Positions 23,682 through 36,180 of a DNA stretch of 64,000 bases are shown piece after piece. Numbering within the stretch: the first letter of the stretch is position 1; each line of letters opens with the position of its first letter. Source of the stretch: Mortierella sp. BCC40632 (Eukaryota; Mortierellomycota; Mortierellomycetes; Mortierellales; Mortierellaceae); NCBI GenBank assembly GCA_011634665.1, contig WAEK01000002.1, forward strand, positions 3,428,501 to 3,492,500, written 5' to 3'. The notes under the pieces were generated by a model. The model saw only the letters and a program-made list of their open reading frames with translations, made no database searches and had not been told where the DNA came from. The translations under genes were made by a program, and so were the position numbers.

Positions 23682-26218
23682 ATGGTGAGTGGTTTGTACT
23701 ATCTATCTCTCTTTCTCTCTTTCTCTTTCTCTTTCGTTATCTCGTTTCTACTCGGTCTCCCCTTACGCGTCACTGCCCCGAGAATGACAATACGACACAA
23801 CCTTGAAGAGAGTCTAGCTTGGTCCTGGGAAAAAACACAGTTCCATCTCGAGTTGCTTCCTCTCCACAGTAGAGAACGATGCTTTGCATTCTCTCTTTCT
23901 CTCACGGCACAAAGACATTTCTTTGCGATCGCCAAAGAATGAACTACCTTCATCGTCCGCAGACTTTTAAGCCTAATTCATTTGCCTTTTGTGTACTCAT
24001 TCGATACCCCATGACCTCTGCCTGATACTAAATAGGATGAGAAATACGATGTCATTGTTTTGGGAACTGGTTTGACCGAGTGCATTCTCTCTGGTCTCCT
24101 CTCCATCGAGGGCAAGAAGGTCCTTCACATGGACCGCAACGACTACTACGGAGGTGAGAGCGCAAGCTTGAACCTGACTCAGGTAATAAGAAAGGCATCT
24201 GGAGCCCGGTTGCGCAAGTCATAGAGTGTTTTTGACATGTCTCTATTGATGGGTCCAATGATCCTGGGTCAGAGAGCATGAGTGCCCATTGTGGGTCTGG
24301 AGCCATGTCTATTTTTGGTTGCAACTATACCTCTTTGACGGAGCGCAACCCATGGGAAGAGCGATTTTCCTGAGTAGCTAGCTATCTTTGTGGGAATGCG
24401 CGAGAGGAAAAAGGAATGCGAGCAAATGCTATTTCTGGCCTTGCTCGATTGCTTGCCCCAGTTGCCGTCTTGGCTCCTCCACACGCGTATTTCCCCGCCA
24501 GACCCTCAGCATACGGGCATTGGTGTACGAAGCTCGCAAGGTCAAATTGCTCACGCGTCTCAATTCTTTTTGCTCTTGTAAAAATATCCTTTAGCTCTAC
24601 AGACAGTTCCGCGATGGCCAGACTCCGCCCGAGAGTTTGGGACGTGACAGAGATTACAACGTCGACTTGATCCCCAAGTTCATGATGGGCAACGGTGAGC
24701 TCGTCAAGATCTTGACCCACACCGACGTCACCCGCTACCTCGAGTTCAAGCAGATTGCTGGCTCCTATGTCTACCGCGACGGCAAGATTGCCAAGGTCCC
24801 TGCCACGGAGATGGAGGCTGTCCGCTCGCCCTTGATGGGCATCTTTGAGAAGCGTCGCGCAAAGAAGTTCTTTGAGTATGTCCAGACCTACCGCCAGGAT
24901 GACCCCTCGACCCACCAGGGCATGGACATGGCCACCAAGCCCATGAAGGATGTCTACGCACACTTTGGCTTGGAGCCCGGCACCATTGACTTTATCGGAC
25001 ACTCCCTTGCCTTGCATTTGGAGGACAGGTACAGTTTTATTGATGATAGGGAGGAAAGGAGAAGGAGTTTCCCTTTTCTTTCGTTCTTTTTCTTTAATAA
25101 GCAATTTGGGAAATGATAGCGGTATTCAAGAACAGTGCATGGAATGCTAACGGTAATCCACCCTTTTTTTTCTTTTTCCCGTCCATTGAACTGGATGTTT
25201 CCTATTTCAACAGCTATTTGGATCGCCCAGCACTCGAGACCTTCACCCGCATTACTTTGTACATGTCTTCGATGGCTCGCTGGGGCAAGTCCCCTTACCT
25301 CTACCCCCTCTATGGTTTGGGAGAGCTCCCACAGGGCTTTGCTCGGTAGGTTTTCTGGAGAATTCTTTTTGTCCCGCTTGCTTCATTTCATTTTTGGACA
25401 CTGAATGCTGACTCTGAATCCTTTTCATTAGTTTGAGTGCTATTTACGGAGGCACCTACATGTTGGACAAGAAGGTCGATGAGATTGTTATGGAGGACGG
25501 AAAGGTCGTCGGTGTCCGCTCTGGAGATGAGGTTGCCAAGTGCACCCAGGTCATTTGCGACCCCTCATATGCCACCAACAAGGTCAAGAAGACTGCTCGT
25601 GTCATCCGTGCCATTTGCTTGCTCAAGGGCCCCATCCCCAACACTGAGAATGCGGACTCGTTCCAGGTCATCATTCCCCAGAACCAGGTTGGCCGCAAGA
25701 ACGACATTTACATTGCCGGTGTCTCTTCATCTCACAACGTCTGCGAAAAGAACCACTACCTTGCCATTGTATCGACCATTGTCGAGACTGACAACCCACA
25801 GGTTGAGATTCAGCCTGCTCTTGCTCTCCTTGGACCTGTTGTTGAACAGTATGTGGCAGTTTTTGTTTTTTTTTTTGGTTCATTTTGTTGTTGTTTTGTT
25901 GAAGACGGGTTGAAACGAGCTCTTTTTATTTTGTTTGGGCTATTGGATCCTGATTGTTGAATGCACATGCTGAATTTCTTTTCCTTTCTCTCTCTCTCTC
26001 TCTCTCTCAGGTTCATTGATACTGTCGACATTATGGAGCCTACGGATGATGGCACAGCCGACCAAGTCTTTGTGTCCAAGTCCTTTGATGCCACGTCGCA
26101 CTTTGAGACGGTCTGCGACGATGTCAAGGACCTTTACAAGCGAGTGACTGGCCATGAGCTTGTTTTGAAGCAGCGCAAGACTCAGGAGGAGGAGCAGAAG
26201 GAGATGGCTGCCCAGTAA
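23682..26218 (+). CDS. GDI1: Rab GDP dissociation inhibitor
   Basis: Extracts GDP-bound, prenylated Rab GTPases from membranes and recycles them through the cytosol. Exons: 23682-23684, 24036-24182, 24595-25028, 25214-25345, 25432-25848 and 26011-26218, giving 446 residues. Exon 1 is only the ATG, followed at once by a consensus GTGAGT donor; exon 2 opens with [20 protein letters not shown], the FAD-like Rossmann start of all GDIs. Family signatures include [16 protein letters not shown] and [20 protein letters not shown] (Rab-binding platform), [20 protein letters not shown], and a C-terminus enriched in Lys/Glu. The shortness and the lack of the REP insert separate it from Rab escort protein. 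Codon use is strongly biased, consistent with high expression. Confidence 0.95.
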
Positions 26219-26494
26219 GAGTATTCCACGACACGTATCAAAAATGGAAAAAAAATTAAGAAAAAAAAAAAAAAAAAGAAAGAGCGATGGTCTCCCTTTC
26301 TCTCACCTGTGTAGTAGTTCGTAGTAGCACCTAGAGTGTACCTAAAGAAGCGATCGATGAGCGTAAGACGAAGGCGCGGCAAACATAAAGTCGATTTATT
26401 TTTTTTTTTTATTTTTTTTTTTTTTTTTGGCAGAGTACAACCCTCCCTTTTATCTTCTTCTTCTTTTACACTTCCACATGCCGACCCTGTTTAG

Positions 26495-26763
26495 ATCCCT
26501 GTCCATGCCCACTCAAACGGATATGGCCTGGAGGCGACGAATGCCCAACCAAGTCTTCTTTTCCTTGTCCTAAGTCTTGTCCTACTTGTTCTCGGCCTTT
26601 GTGCTGTCGGAGAAGGAGCTGGTCACCAAAAGGTGCGAATTTCTAATGTCGAGACATTGACCCTTCATCGAGACCAGATGACAACAGGTCGACGAGCGAA
26701 TCCTGTCTTACAACTTGAGTGCATTGGTGGAAGTGCTAAAGGAGCTTTTGAACCAGGTTCGAG

Positions 26764-26801
<38 letters not shown>

Positions 26802-28035
26802 TGTTTCTTTATTCAGTCTTTGTCCATTCTCATTCTCATTTTTCTCTATTTTTTTTCATTTTTTTTTTTTTTTTTTAGAGGTGGTGCAGTGCCAGAATAT
26901 GGGCTCTGATGGTGTCACAGCAATGGGAAATGCGAGGCCGACTTGCCAAACAACATGAAGTTTGGAAAAACTAAAAGTGAATTGTGAAGAAGGTAAGGGG
27001 AAGGTCTTTTTTTTTTTTGACACATCCTAACCAACCATCCACTAAAAAAAAAACACCGTTTTGGTGGTTATTTTCTTCTTCTTGATTAGGCTATGATTAT
27101 CCAGGCGATCCGTTTATCCTCTACGGAAGCTGTGGCCTCCGATACAACCTCCAATACACCCAGAACCGAGGAAACAATCAACAGTTCCAGAATGACTTTA
27201 ACGAGTGGAGTTACCATAGTAAGTGTATTCTTTCTACTTTACTAGAAGAAATCCACCGACCGTACCTTCACGCCCCTCCTCTCTCCACCGGGTCTTTTGT
27301 TGTTGAAGTCTCTCTCTCTCTCTCTCCATAGATTCTCACTACTTTGGTCTCCTCCCCTTTTAAAAAAATATATAGAAAAGAAAGGGGATAAGTCTTTCTT
27401 GGACAACGCCGTTCTAGTATTCGGCTTCATCTTTGTAGCATGGTGTTTCTTAGCATTTGTCCAAAGCTGTCGTCAAGATCCGCACCAGAACCATCGCGAT
27501 CCTCCTCCGCCCTACAGACCCTCAGGAAGCGATTCGGGAGACTATTGGGATGGTTCTGGTGGTGGTGGCGGTGGTGGCGGTGGTAATGGCGGTGGCCATG
27601 GCCCTGGAGGTGGATGGGGCCCTGGAGGTGGATGGGGTTCTGGAGGCGGCAACAACAACAATCACAACAAAACCAATGAATCAGGTACGATTGGTCTACC
27701 AGTGGTCTTTGCCGTCATTTCTCCCTTGTCATTGGCGCTTTTGTGTCCTGGATACTTTTAACTATTGTCTGGACTAACCCATGCTTTTTTCTCTCTCTCT
27801 CTTTTTTTTTGTTCAAGGCTATCAGCCTGGTTTCTGGTCTGGTCTCGGTCTAGGCAGTACGATGACCTACCTTGCAACATCAAATAGAAATCGGTCACGA
27901 GAGTATCATCACTCTCCTGCCAGGGATTCAACAAGATCCTGGGGAAGTAGCTCAAGAGCAGGCCCATCCACATACCGATCTAGTTCAGATGATACCTACT
28001 GCGCCTCTGGATATGGAGATACCGATTATAGGTAG
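26495..28035 (+). pseudogene. SARAF: SARAF (TMEM66)-like gene with several frameshifts
   Basis: SARAF is an ER membrane protein that turns off store-operated calcium entry in animals. Exons read: open frame from 26495 to 26756, 26879-26992, 27090-27218, 27332-27684 and 27818-28035. Matches to animal SARAF: SNVETLTLHRDQMTTGRRAN, VQCQNMGSDG, GYDYPGDPFILYGSCGLRYN, a TM segment (VLVFGFIFVAWCFLAFV), PPPYRP, a Gly-rich stretch, then GFWSGLGLGS and CASGYGDTDYR at the end. The hydrophobic signal peptide is in frame with no ATG; the best ATG (26541) is one base out of frame at a T4 run. Exon 2 needs three one-base corrections between about 26917 and 26980 to keep the family reading, and exon 4 another near 27350-27370. 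Splice sites and downstream frames are intact. Sequencing error, recent pseudogene or unusual decoding are all possible; the SARAF identity is firmer than its status. Confidence 0.75.
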
Positions 28036-28285
28036 CGGAGAGTGGATCCCAACAACAATAATAATAAAAAAAAAAAACTTCCTCCTCCAATATCAGATAA
28101 GCGGACTACTGAGTTGCTGACGACCAAGTCATTTATTTGGAAGGAGCTGGGAAAAAGCAAGCTCTCAAGTACAAGATGACCAAAAGGAAACGAACAAGTG
28201 GGCAGCAATGGTGTACACAATGCTATAAACGATTACATTTTTTTCCCCTTCTTTCTCTCTCTCTCTTTCTTCCTTCTCTTAATAT

Positions 28286-29971
<1,686 letters not shown>

Positions 29972-30196
29972 ATGTTCAGCACCCGCACCTTGAGAGGCTC
30001 CTTGCTCTTTATAGCTCTCACTCTCTCAGCTCTCTCTATTTTTATAGCCATGGCAGGACCTTTTAGACTGGTTGGCCATGATGGGACTTACCCCCTGTCC
30101 CCTACCAACAAGAGACCAGGCAAACTCAGTGCCTGGGCCTGGATCTCAATAGAAGAACGATCTTCCTCATCACATTCCGAGCAAATGGATGACTGA
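29972..30196 (+). CDS. Possible small membrane or secreted protein
   Basis: ATG-started frame of 74 codons. The N-terminus (MFSTRTLRGSLLFIALTLSA and on to about residue 29) has a basic start and one long hydrophobic segment, like a signal peptide or signal anchor. The rest is polar with no recognised domain. It might be the first exon of a longer gene: a pyrimidine-rich TTATTTGTCAG acceptor-like site lies at about 30229-30239, but no clear continuation follows. No homologue recognised; chance is a real alternative. Confidence 0.3.
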   Translation: MFSTRTLRGSLLFIALTLSALSIFIAMAGPFRLVGHDGTYPLSPTNKRPGKLSAWAWISIEERSSSSHSEQMDD

Positions 30197-30532
30197 TGGT
30201 GGCAGTGGATGCATTGATCACTAATCTCTTTATTTGTCAGCTATACTCCCACTGGTACCCAAGACCTGGAGAAGAAGAAAGAGTAAGAGAAAAAGACAGG
30301 CTACAGGAACGAGAACACTCCCGATCATACTAACCAACAACAGCCGCCAATCAACGCGTGCATTCTACAAATATGACTGTAGTAGAGGCCTGTCTCCACA
30401 AACAAGATCGAGATCCCATATCCGATCCCACACAAATGAGGCAAAGAACGCAAGAGAAATGAACGTTTTATTTGGTTCAAGGCAGGAGATAAAGAATGAA
30501 AGAGATCCAGGGAGGCTTTTGGTTAAAGTTTT
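30197..30532. other. Downstream of eL19, no gene seen
   Basis: 336 bp on the 3' side of the eL19 gene. A/G-rich, no convincing frame. Confidence 0.55.
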
Positions 30533-31978
30533 TTACTTCTTGGACTTCTCAGCAGACTCAACACCGGTAAGAGCAGCACGCTTCTCAGCAACACGCTCGT
30601 TGCGGCGGGCACGGGCAGCCTTGGTCTTGTTGCGGTGAGCCTCAGCCTGGTCAGCGATGAGCTTAGCACGGAGCTTCTCGGCCTTGGCCTTGTGGATGTA
30701 CTCCATCAAGACACGCTTGTTCTTGAAGACGTTACCCTTAGCCTTCATGTACAAAACGTGGTACCTAAAGATTCATTCGGTTTGAATAGAAAAGACTGGA
30801 TGAGTTTCTATCCAAAGCAAAGGCACTTTGTCTTTTTGACTAGCGAAAGAGGATCGACTCTTTGATTCATTCGAGTCAGTCAGTCACTTACAAGTGGCGG
30901 TCGATCTTGCCCGACTCACGGTACTTGCGGAGAAGGCGACGGAGAACACGCTGGCGGCGCATCCAGATGACCTGGGTGGGCATACGGGCCTCGGCGGTAC
31001 CCTGGCGCTTACCAGTGCCAGAGTGACGACCGGCACGCTTGGCAGCGAGCTTCTCACGGTGACGGAAAAGCGAGTGCATGGTCTGAGGCTTCTTGATGAT
31101 CAAACCATCCTTGATGAGCTTGCGAACGTTCTGGCCTAGATATTGATGCAAAGGGAAAACCTATAATGTTATTCTCTGGGCTGGCCTGCTATGCAATTGT
31201 GACGAGGTTGGTCTTCCTGACTTGATTCTTTCCGTCTCTCTTTAGCCATATGAAGTGTTGGTAGCGATAAAGGACCAAGAGATGTAGTCCATGATGGTAG
31301 TCCAGAGATACAAAAGGGAGAGAGAGAGAAAAGAAAAAAGGAAATAAAGAAAAAAAATGCCAGGCTGGCTTTGGAAAAGAGGTGTTCCTGACAGCATTTG
31401 ATCCAGACCAATATGAAATGTCGAAATCTTGAATCGGTCATCGAGTCCAATAGGTCCTTGGGCCAAGACAATGCATCCGTAGAGTTGATGATGGTCGGAC
31501 TCATTGGTCGGCTGATGGGCTGAGATAAAGAGATGAAAAGACTTACGAGAGTTGGCGTTGGCAATCTCAGTAACCTCGTTGGGGTCAAGCCAAATCTTGC
31601 GCTCTCCGCACTTCAAGACGGAGGCGGCCAAACGTTTCTGACTGCTCAAAGAAACCCTGAAAGAAGTTGGGAGAAATGAGATGGGAGCGGCATAGATAAT
31701 GGTGAGAAATCCTGCTCAAGGGAGATTCATGCTCATCATGAATTCACATTTTTTTAAAAATGTCCCCCCCATTGCTGAAATAAACATTGGATTGGCCCCC
31801 CTCCCGATGGGAACATTGGTCGGAAAATGGGTGACAAATTGAAATCCAATGAGCAGCGCCACAATCCACAATGATCGATCCCAGTGAAGAAATGATGGCA
31901 ATGATCCCAAATCCCAAGTCAAAAACGACTCCTCTGTTGTCCATGTGCCCGGTCAGCAATGATCCTCCATGCATACAT
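30533..31978 (-). CDS. RPL19: 60S ribosomal protein eL19
   Basis: Structural protein of the large ribosomal subunit. Four exons: 31978-31977, 31656-31547, 31135-30892 and 30764-30533; 195 residues, the normal size. Family sequence is plain throughout: [44 protein letters not shown], the [20 protein letters not shown] basic block, [20 protein letters not shown], and a long basic C-terminal helix ending in KSKK. The start codon is split: exon 1 contributes only A-T before a GTATGC donor, and exon 2 begins with G then GTT TCT. That start is inferred from the splice consensus and from the conserved Met-Val-Ser opening. It shares a 172-bp promoter with uS13. Confidence 0.92.
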
Positions 31979-32150
31979 GATGTCAACAGCTTGCGGAAAA
32001 AGGAAGAGCGACTTTACTGGCTGGGCCACGCCTAAATAACCAATGTGAGATCCTCACGTGTATCCAAATCGAGTCGAGCTCAAGCCACATTGGAACTCCT
32101 TCAAAACTACCCTTCACGCACCTTGAATGTTCCTCCTCTTTTAAACCAAA
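31979..32150. promoter_or_regulatory. Bidirectional ribosomal-protein promoter (eL19 / uS13)
   Basis: 172 bp separate the inferred start codons of two cytosolic ribosomal protein genes on opposite strands. The interval contains CCAAT (about 32039-32043), the palindromic CACGTG (32056-32061), and a pyrimidine run TCCTCCTCTTTT (32131-32142) just before the uS13 start, typical of ribosomal protein gene leaders. Such divergent pairs allow joint control. Factor identity is not claimed. Confidence 0.6.
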
Positions 32151-33569
32151 ATGGTGTGTACACGGCATGCTGTGTAGTCATGCAATCCATCGCCATTGCT
32201 ATCGACCCCATCCATCGACCCATCGATCCATCCGTGGCGCCAAACCATCAACCCGTAGACTCTTTTGACCGACAGCCTGCTAGGAGACTCGTTATTTTCT
32301 TTTTCTCTCACCCGCCCAGCGCACTCTTCTTGACCCGGGGGAAACCATGCTCGGACTCGGCGTATTATTTTTGGAGGAGCTGATTGGGAGGCAAGGGCTC
32401 TACAGATGACCGAATCGACTTTTCAGTTTGACAACATCGTTCATTCATGGCCAATTCAGTGTACAGCATCAGACAGGACATGGATTAGCCGCCTTTTACC
32501 AGCACTCTTGTTTTTCCAACAAACGACCAGGACTGATTGAACCCCTCCCCCTCCCCTGTGCCATCGCGATCTCTGCAGCATCCGATTAACATATTCGTCC
32601 GCCTACTCTTGTCCCCTCTCTACCACAGTCTCTCCTTGTCCCTGAGAAAGGCCAGTTCCAGCACATTCTTCGTGTTCTTAACACGAACGTTGAGGGCAAG
32701 ACCAAGATCATGTTCGCCATGGTAGGGCTCATCTCACCTCGTTTCCATTTGAGTTTTGCAAAGGGGGAAAAGACAGTGACTGGTGACTGACAAAGAAAAA
32801 ATCATTGGTCTTGGAATACTCTAATAGACGAACATCAAGGGTGTTGGTCGTCGTTATGCCAACTTGGTCTGCAAGAAGGCTGACATCGACTTGAAGAAGA
32901 GGTGCGTAGTTCTCAGTGAAGAACAAAAAAAAAAAGAACTACGACTCGATTACTCCTGGGCATTCTATCTTTCCAACACCATCATGCTACAGGAGTATTG
33001 AAAATATGAAGAGAACACACCATCATCGACCAGCGCCACTCTATCCTCAGTCCTTTTTTTTCTTTTCTTTTTTTTTTTTCTTTTACGATTTTTCATTGTC
33101 TGGATCTTCAAGCGACTATTGATACCTCACCCCAACTGGAGTTTATACAGAACAAGAGACATCGTGATGTCTTTCATTTTTTTGTCAACACTATGGACTT
33201 TCGACTGATCATCCGACATCTCTATTTTTTTTTTTCTTTCCTTTTGCATTGGTCCTTGTCTACGACTCGAATAGAGCTGGCGAGCTCACCAACGAAGAGC
33301 TTGAACGCCTCGTCACCATCATGCAGAACCCCACCCAGTACAAGATCCCCCAGTGGTTCCTCAACAGACAGAAGAACTTTGTCGATGGCAAGTACACCCA
33401 GCTCCTTGCTAACGGTCTTGACAACCAGATGCGTGAGGACTTGGAGCGTCTCAAGAAGATCCGTGCTCATCGTGGTCTCCGTCACTACTGGGGTGTCCGT
33501 GTCCGCGGTCAGCACACCAAGACCACTGGCCGTCGTGGTCGTGTTGTTGGTGTCTCCAAGAAGAAGTAA
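32151..33569 (+). CDS. RPS18: 40S ribosomal protein uS13 (S18)
   Basis: Small-subunit head protein that contacts the large subunit and tRNA. Exons: 32151-32153 (ATG only, inferred), 32629-32721, 32828-32901 and 33275-33569; 154 residues, as expected. Conserved: [70 protein letters not shown] and the RNA-binding tail [20 protein letters not shown]. Exon 2 opens right at SLLVPEKG, so the initiator must come from upstream. ATG followed by GTGTGT at 32151 is the only well-placed candidate and gives a 475-nt first intron. The remaining junctions are certain from the frame. Confidence 0.93.
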
Positions 33570-34244
33570 ACTGTAAGTTGGGCTTTTTTTTTTTTTCTAC
33601 CTTTTCCCCTTCCTTCTTTCAGCAAATATCAACTCGACTGGACACAATCCTTGGACCTTCTTAAATGATGCTTAACAATCTTATCTACATTGTCCGAAAA
33701 TACATGTGGACAACCTACTGTTCCTGATTTTTTTATATATACATTCACTTTTGCGAGAGTGTCTGTGTGTGTTTTCTTATTGGTGCCTTGGAGAATGTCC
33801 AGTTTTGATGTTTGCAACAAAAACAACGACAAAAATATCCCCCCCCCATTCTCTCTCCTCCCTCAGTTTCTCTGGACGCGAATCTTTGGTGACTAACGGA
33901 GCTTTTTGCATTTATTGCTGTCAAATGATCCTTGTAGAGACTCCTCAGTCTACTTTGTCGAACTTGGGCTTGCGTTATCATGCGCTTCATGGAATAAAGC
34001 ACGCTACCGACCATTGCACAATGAAAAAGAAAAAAAAATCTTTAATGACCTATTCAGGGATGGTGATTCCAATTGTTTTATTGAGAAGAGAGAGAGAGAG
34101 AGAGACTGCACAGCTGTGCTACTCGAATTTATTCCTTCAGTGACCCAAAGCCGATGGAGATCGGGCTGTCTTAATGATTCTGCGACTAGAGAGCCAATGT
34201 CTAAGCTAATAATCTACGATACCCACATCTCGTTTGTGTCTGAC

Positions 34245-34281
<37 letters not shown>

Positions 34282-34936
34282 AAGGAAGGGAGAAGAGACT
34301 TTCACCAATTCTGACCTAAACCAAGCGCATCTCCCCTCCCCCCTTCACCAACATAAATGGGCACTGTCTAGTATTGAGCTAATCATCTGTCCTTCTATCA
34401 ATATCTATTCTTTTCTTTCGGTTCTCTGTGCCAGAACTATGCCAGTATTCGCAAATAGCTGTTCTAGGCCTCTTCCCCTAGTAAAAAAACCTAGAGGGCT
34501 GGACCATACACCTTTAAAAAAAAATCGACTACCAACAAGTGCGATCCATTCGCTCATTTGACGTACCTCTCAAGGCAAACTTACAGATCCCCATCCTGCT
34601 CTTACTCTTCACTAAGGAAGGAAAAAGAGAGAAGGGGAAGGAGGAAACACGCCTAGCAAAGAAACTTGTGATGAGCCATATCATGCTTTAATCATGATTT
34701 GCCAAGTCAATAAAAAAAAAAAAAAGGATCTCCCACCTGGAAGAATAAGTTGTTGGGGAGGGGAAACAATTTAATCCGCGCATTTTTTTCTGCATCTTCA
34801 CAAACTACAGAGAATTATCTAACCAGGACACTTTTATCCAAAAGGAAGGGGAAAAGGAGGAGATGGCGGCCGTATTTCGGGATTTTTTTTTTTTTTTCTC
34901 ACGGAGTACTCGAATCCTAACATTTGCTTCTTTCCT

Positions 34937-34977
<41 letters not shown>

Positions 34978-35067
34978 ATTTTATTGTTCTTTTTTTTTCC
35001 GCAGCAAAAGAGTCATAGTGGGAAAATGGAAGAAGGGAGGGTGAAGGGAGAGGCGCTATTAATCGTC
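33570..35067. other. Convergent intergenic region, no gene seen
   Basis: 1.5 kb between the uS13 stop and the ECM15 stop. Contains A-runs (about 34249-34279), (CTTT)n near 34930-34975 and a short GA tract (about 34088-34104). Frames up to 145 codons exist but are low-complexity and unlike any protein family. Confidence 0.6.
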
Positions 35068-35805
35068 TCACTTGGATTTCTTGAGGATCTCATGGACCAC
35101 ATCAACCTTGTCCTGCATAGTCTGTCCAACCTTGTCAGTCCTGGTACCAATGCGGACACTTTTTTTTTTTTTTTTTCCAATAAAGGAGAAAAAAGAAAAG
35201 AATCAGAGAAATGAGTATGGGGAAACAACAAACCGTCGAGCAAAACCCGGTAGAAAGACGAACGAGAAGCTAGAATAAAAGACTTCTTACCTTGTCGAGA
35301 CACGAGGGCAACCCATGGCATGGACAGCCTCGTGACATTCCTTCATAACTCGACACACATCATCCCACTCTCCTTCAATATTCTATTGCATCCAACAGGA
35401 TCGTTTTTTTTTTTTTATGAGAAAGGTGTAAATCGAGTAGAGGGAACCCTCGTAGAGAAACAAAAAAAAAATAAAATAAAAAAAAAAAAAAAAAAAAAAA
35501 AAAAGATAGACTCGGCTACTTACGGTGCCATAGGCGTGCATGCTATAAGAAAGACCTGGATTCAGAGACAAAGAAAGAATAAAAAAAAAAAGTCAGTCCT
35601 TGTATGCGTGCTGCCTTGCTTCATATTCTTTCCATTCTGCTAAATTTTTTTCCCTCTTTTTTTTTTTTTTCCTCCATAAAAAAAAAAAAAAAAAAAAGAC
35701 TGACATACCGCTCTTCTCGATAACTCGTTGGCATTCAGCAACATATTGGCTCACAGAGGAGGTGACACCCATTGGGATCACGCAAAAGTCGGCAATGGTA
35801 TGCAT
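35068..35805 (-). CDS. ECM15: Ecm15/UPF0045 (MTH1187-type) thiamine-binding-like protein
   Basis: Small cytosolic protein of the UPF0045/MTH1187 family; some members bind thiamine-like ligands, but the cellular role is unclear. Four exons: 35805-35709, 35555-35524, 35382-35291 and 35158-35068; 103 residues against about 104 in yeast Ecm15. Conserved elements: ADFCVIPMGV near the start, VAECQRVIEKSGLSYSMHAY, NIEGEWDDVCRVMKECHEAV, the PRVSTSVRIGTRTDK core, and a C-terminal helix. The last intron ends with about 18 A's directly before AG, so it lacks a normal pyrimidine tract. The A-run just before the ATG at 35805 makes the 5' end slightly uncertain. Confidence 0.9.
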
Positions 35806-36180
35806 TTTTTTTTTTTCTTGGTCCAGGAAATGGATGAGAATGCGATGGTGTGCGTGTGTGGAGGGGAGGGGGAATGCTCAACAGAAGTAATGAGTCAGAA
35901 ATGCGGGGAGAGAGACAGAAAGAGGGAAAGAAGAAAAAAGGATCCATGCTATATGACCAAGAGTGATGCAGCCACCCACACTACCCGATGATCAATTGTT
36001 GGGTCCAGTCAGTCTCCAACTCACAGCTACACTAGTCCAAAATCCCTTTACCCAATAACGGCACACCCTTTCTTTCTTTTCTTTTCTTTCTTACTCTTGC
36101 CTGCCCGCTCCTTTTCTTTTTCTTTTAATGTGCTGTAGAGAGAATCACTGTAAATTACCAAGGCGTAGACACATTATCTA
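35806..36180. other. Spacer between ECM15 and the Ivy1-like gene
   Basis: 375 bp that must hold the ECM15 promoter and the 3' end of the Ivy1-like gene. TTTC/CTTT-rich at about 36070-36125. No coding signal. Confidence 0.6.

Noticed and set aside
24382..25104. 240-codon ORF antisense to GDI1
   Set aside because: Shadow of a biased-codon exon; crosses real splice sites.
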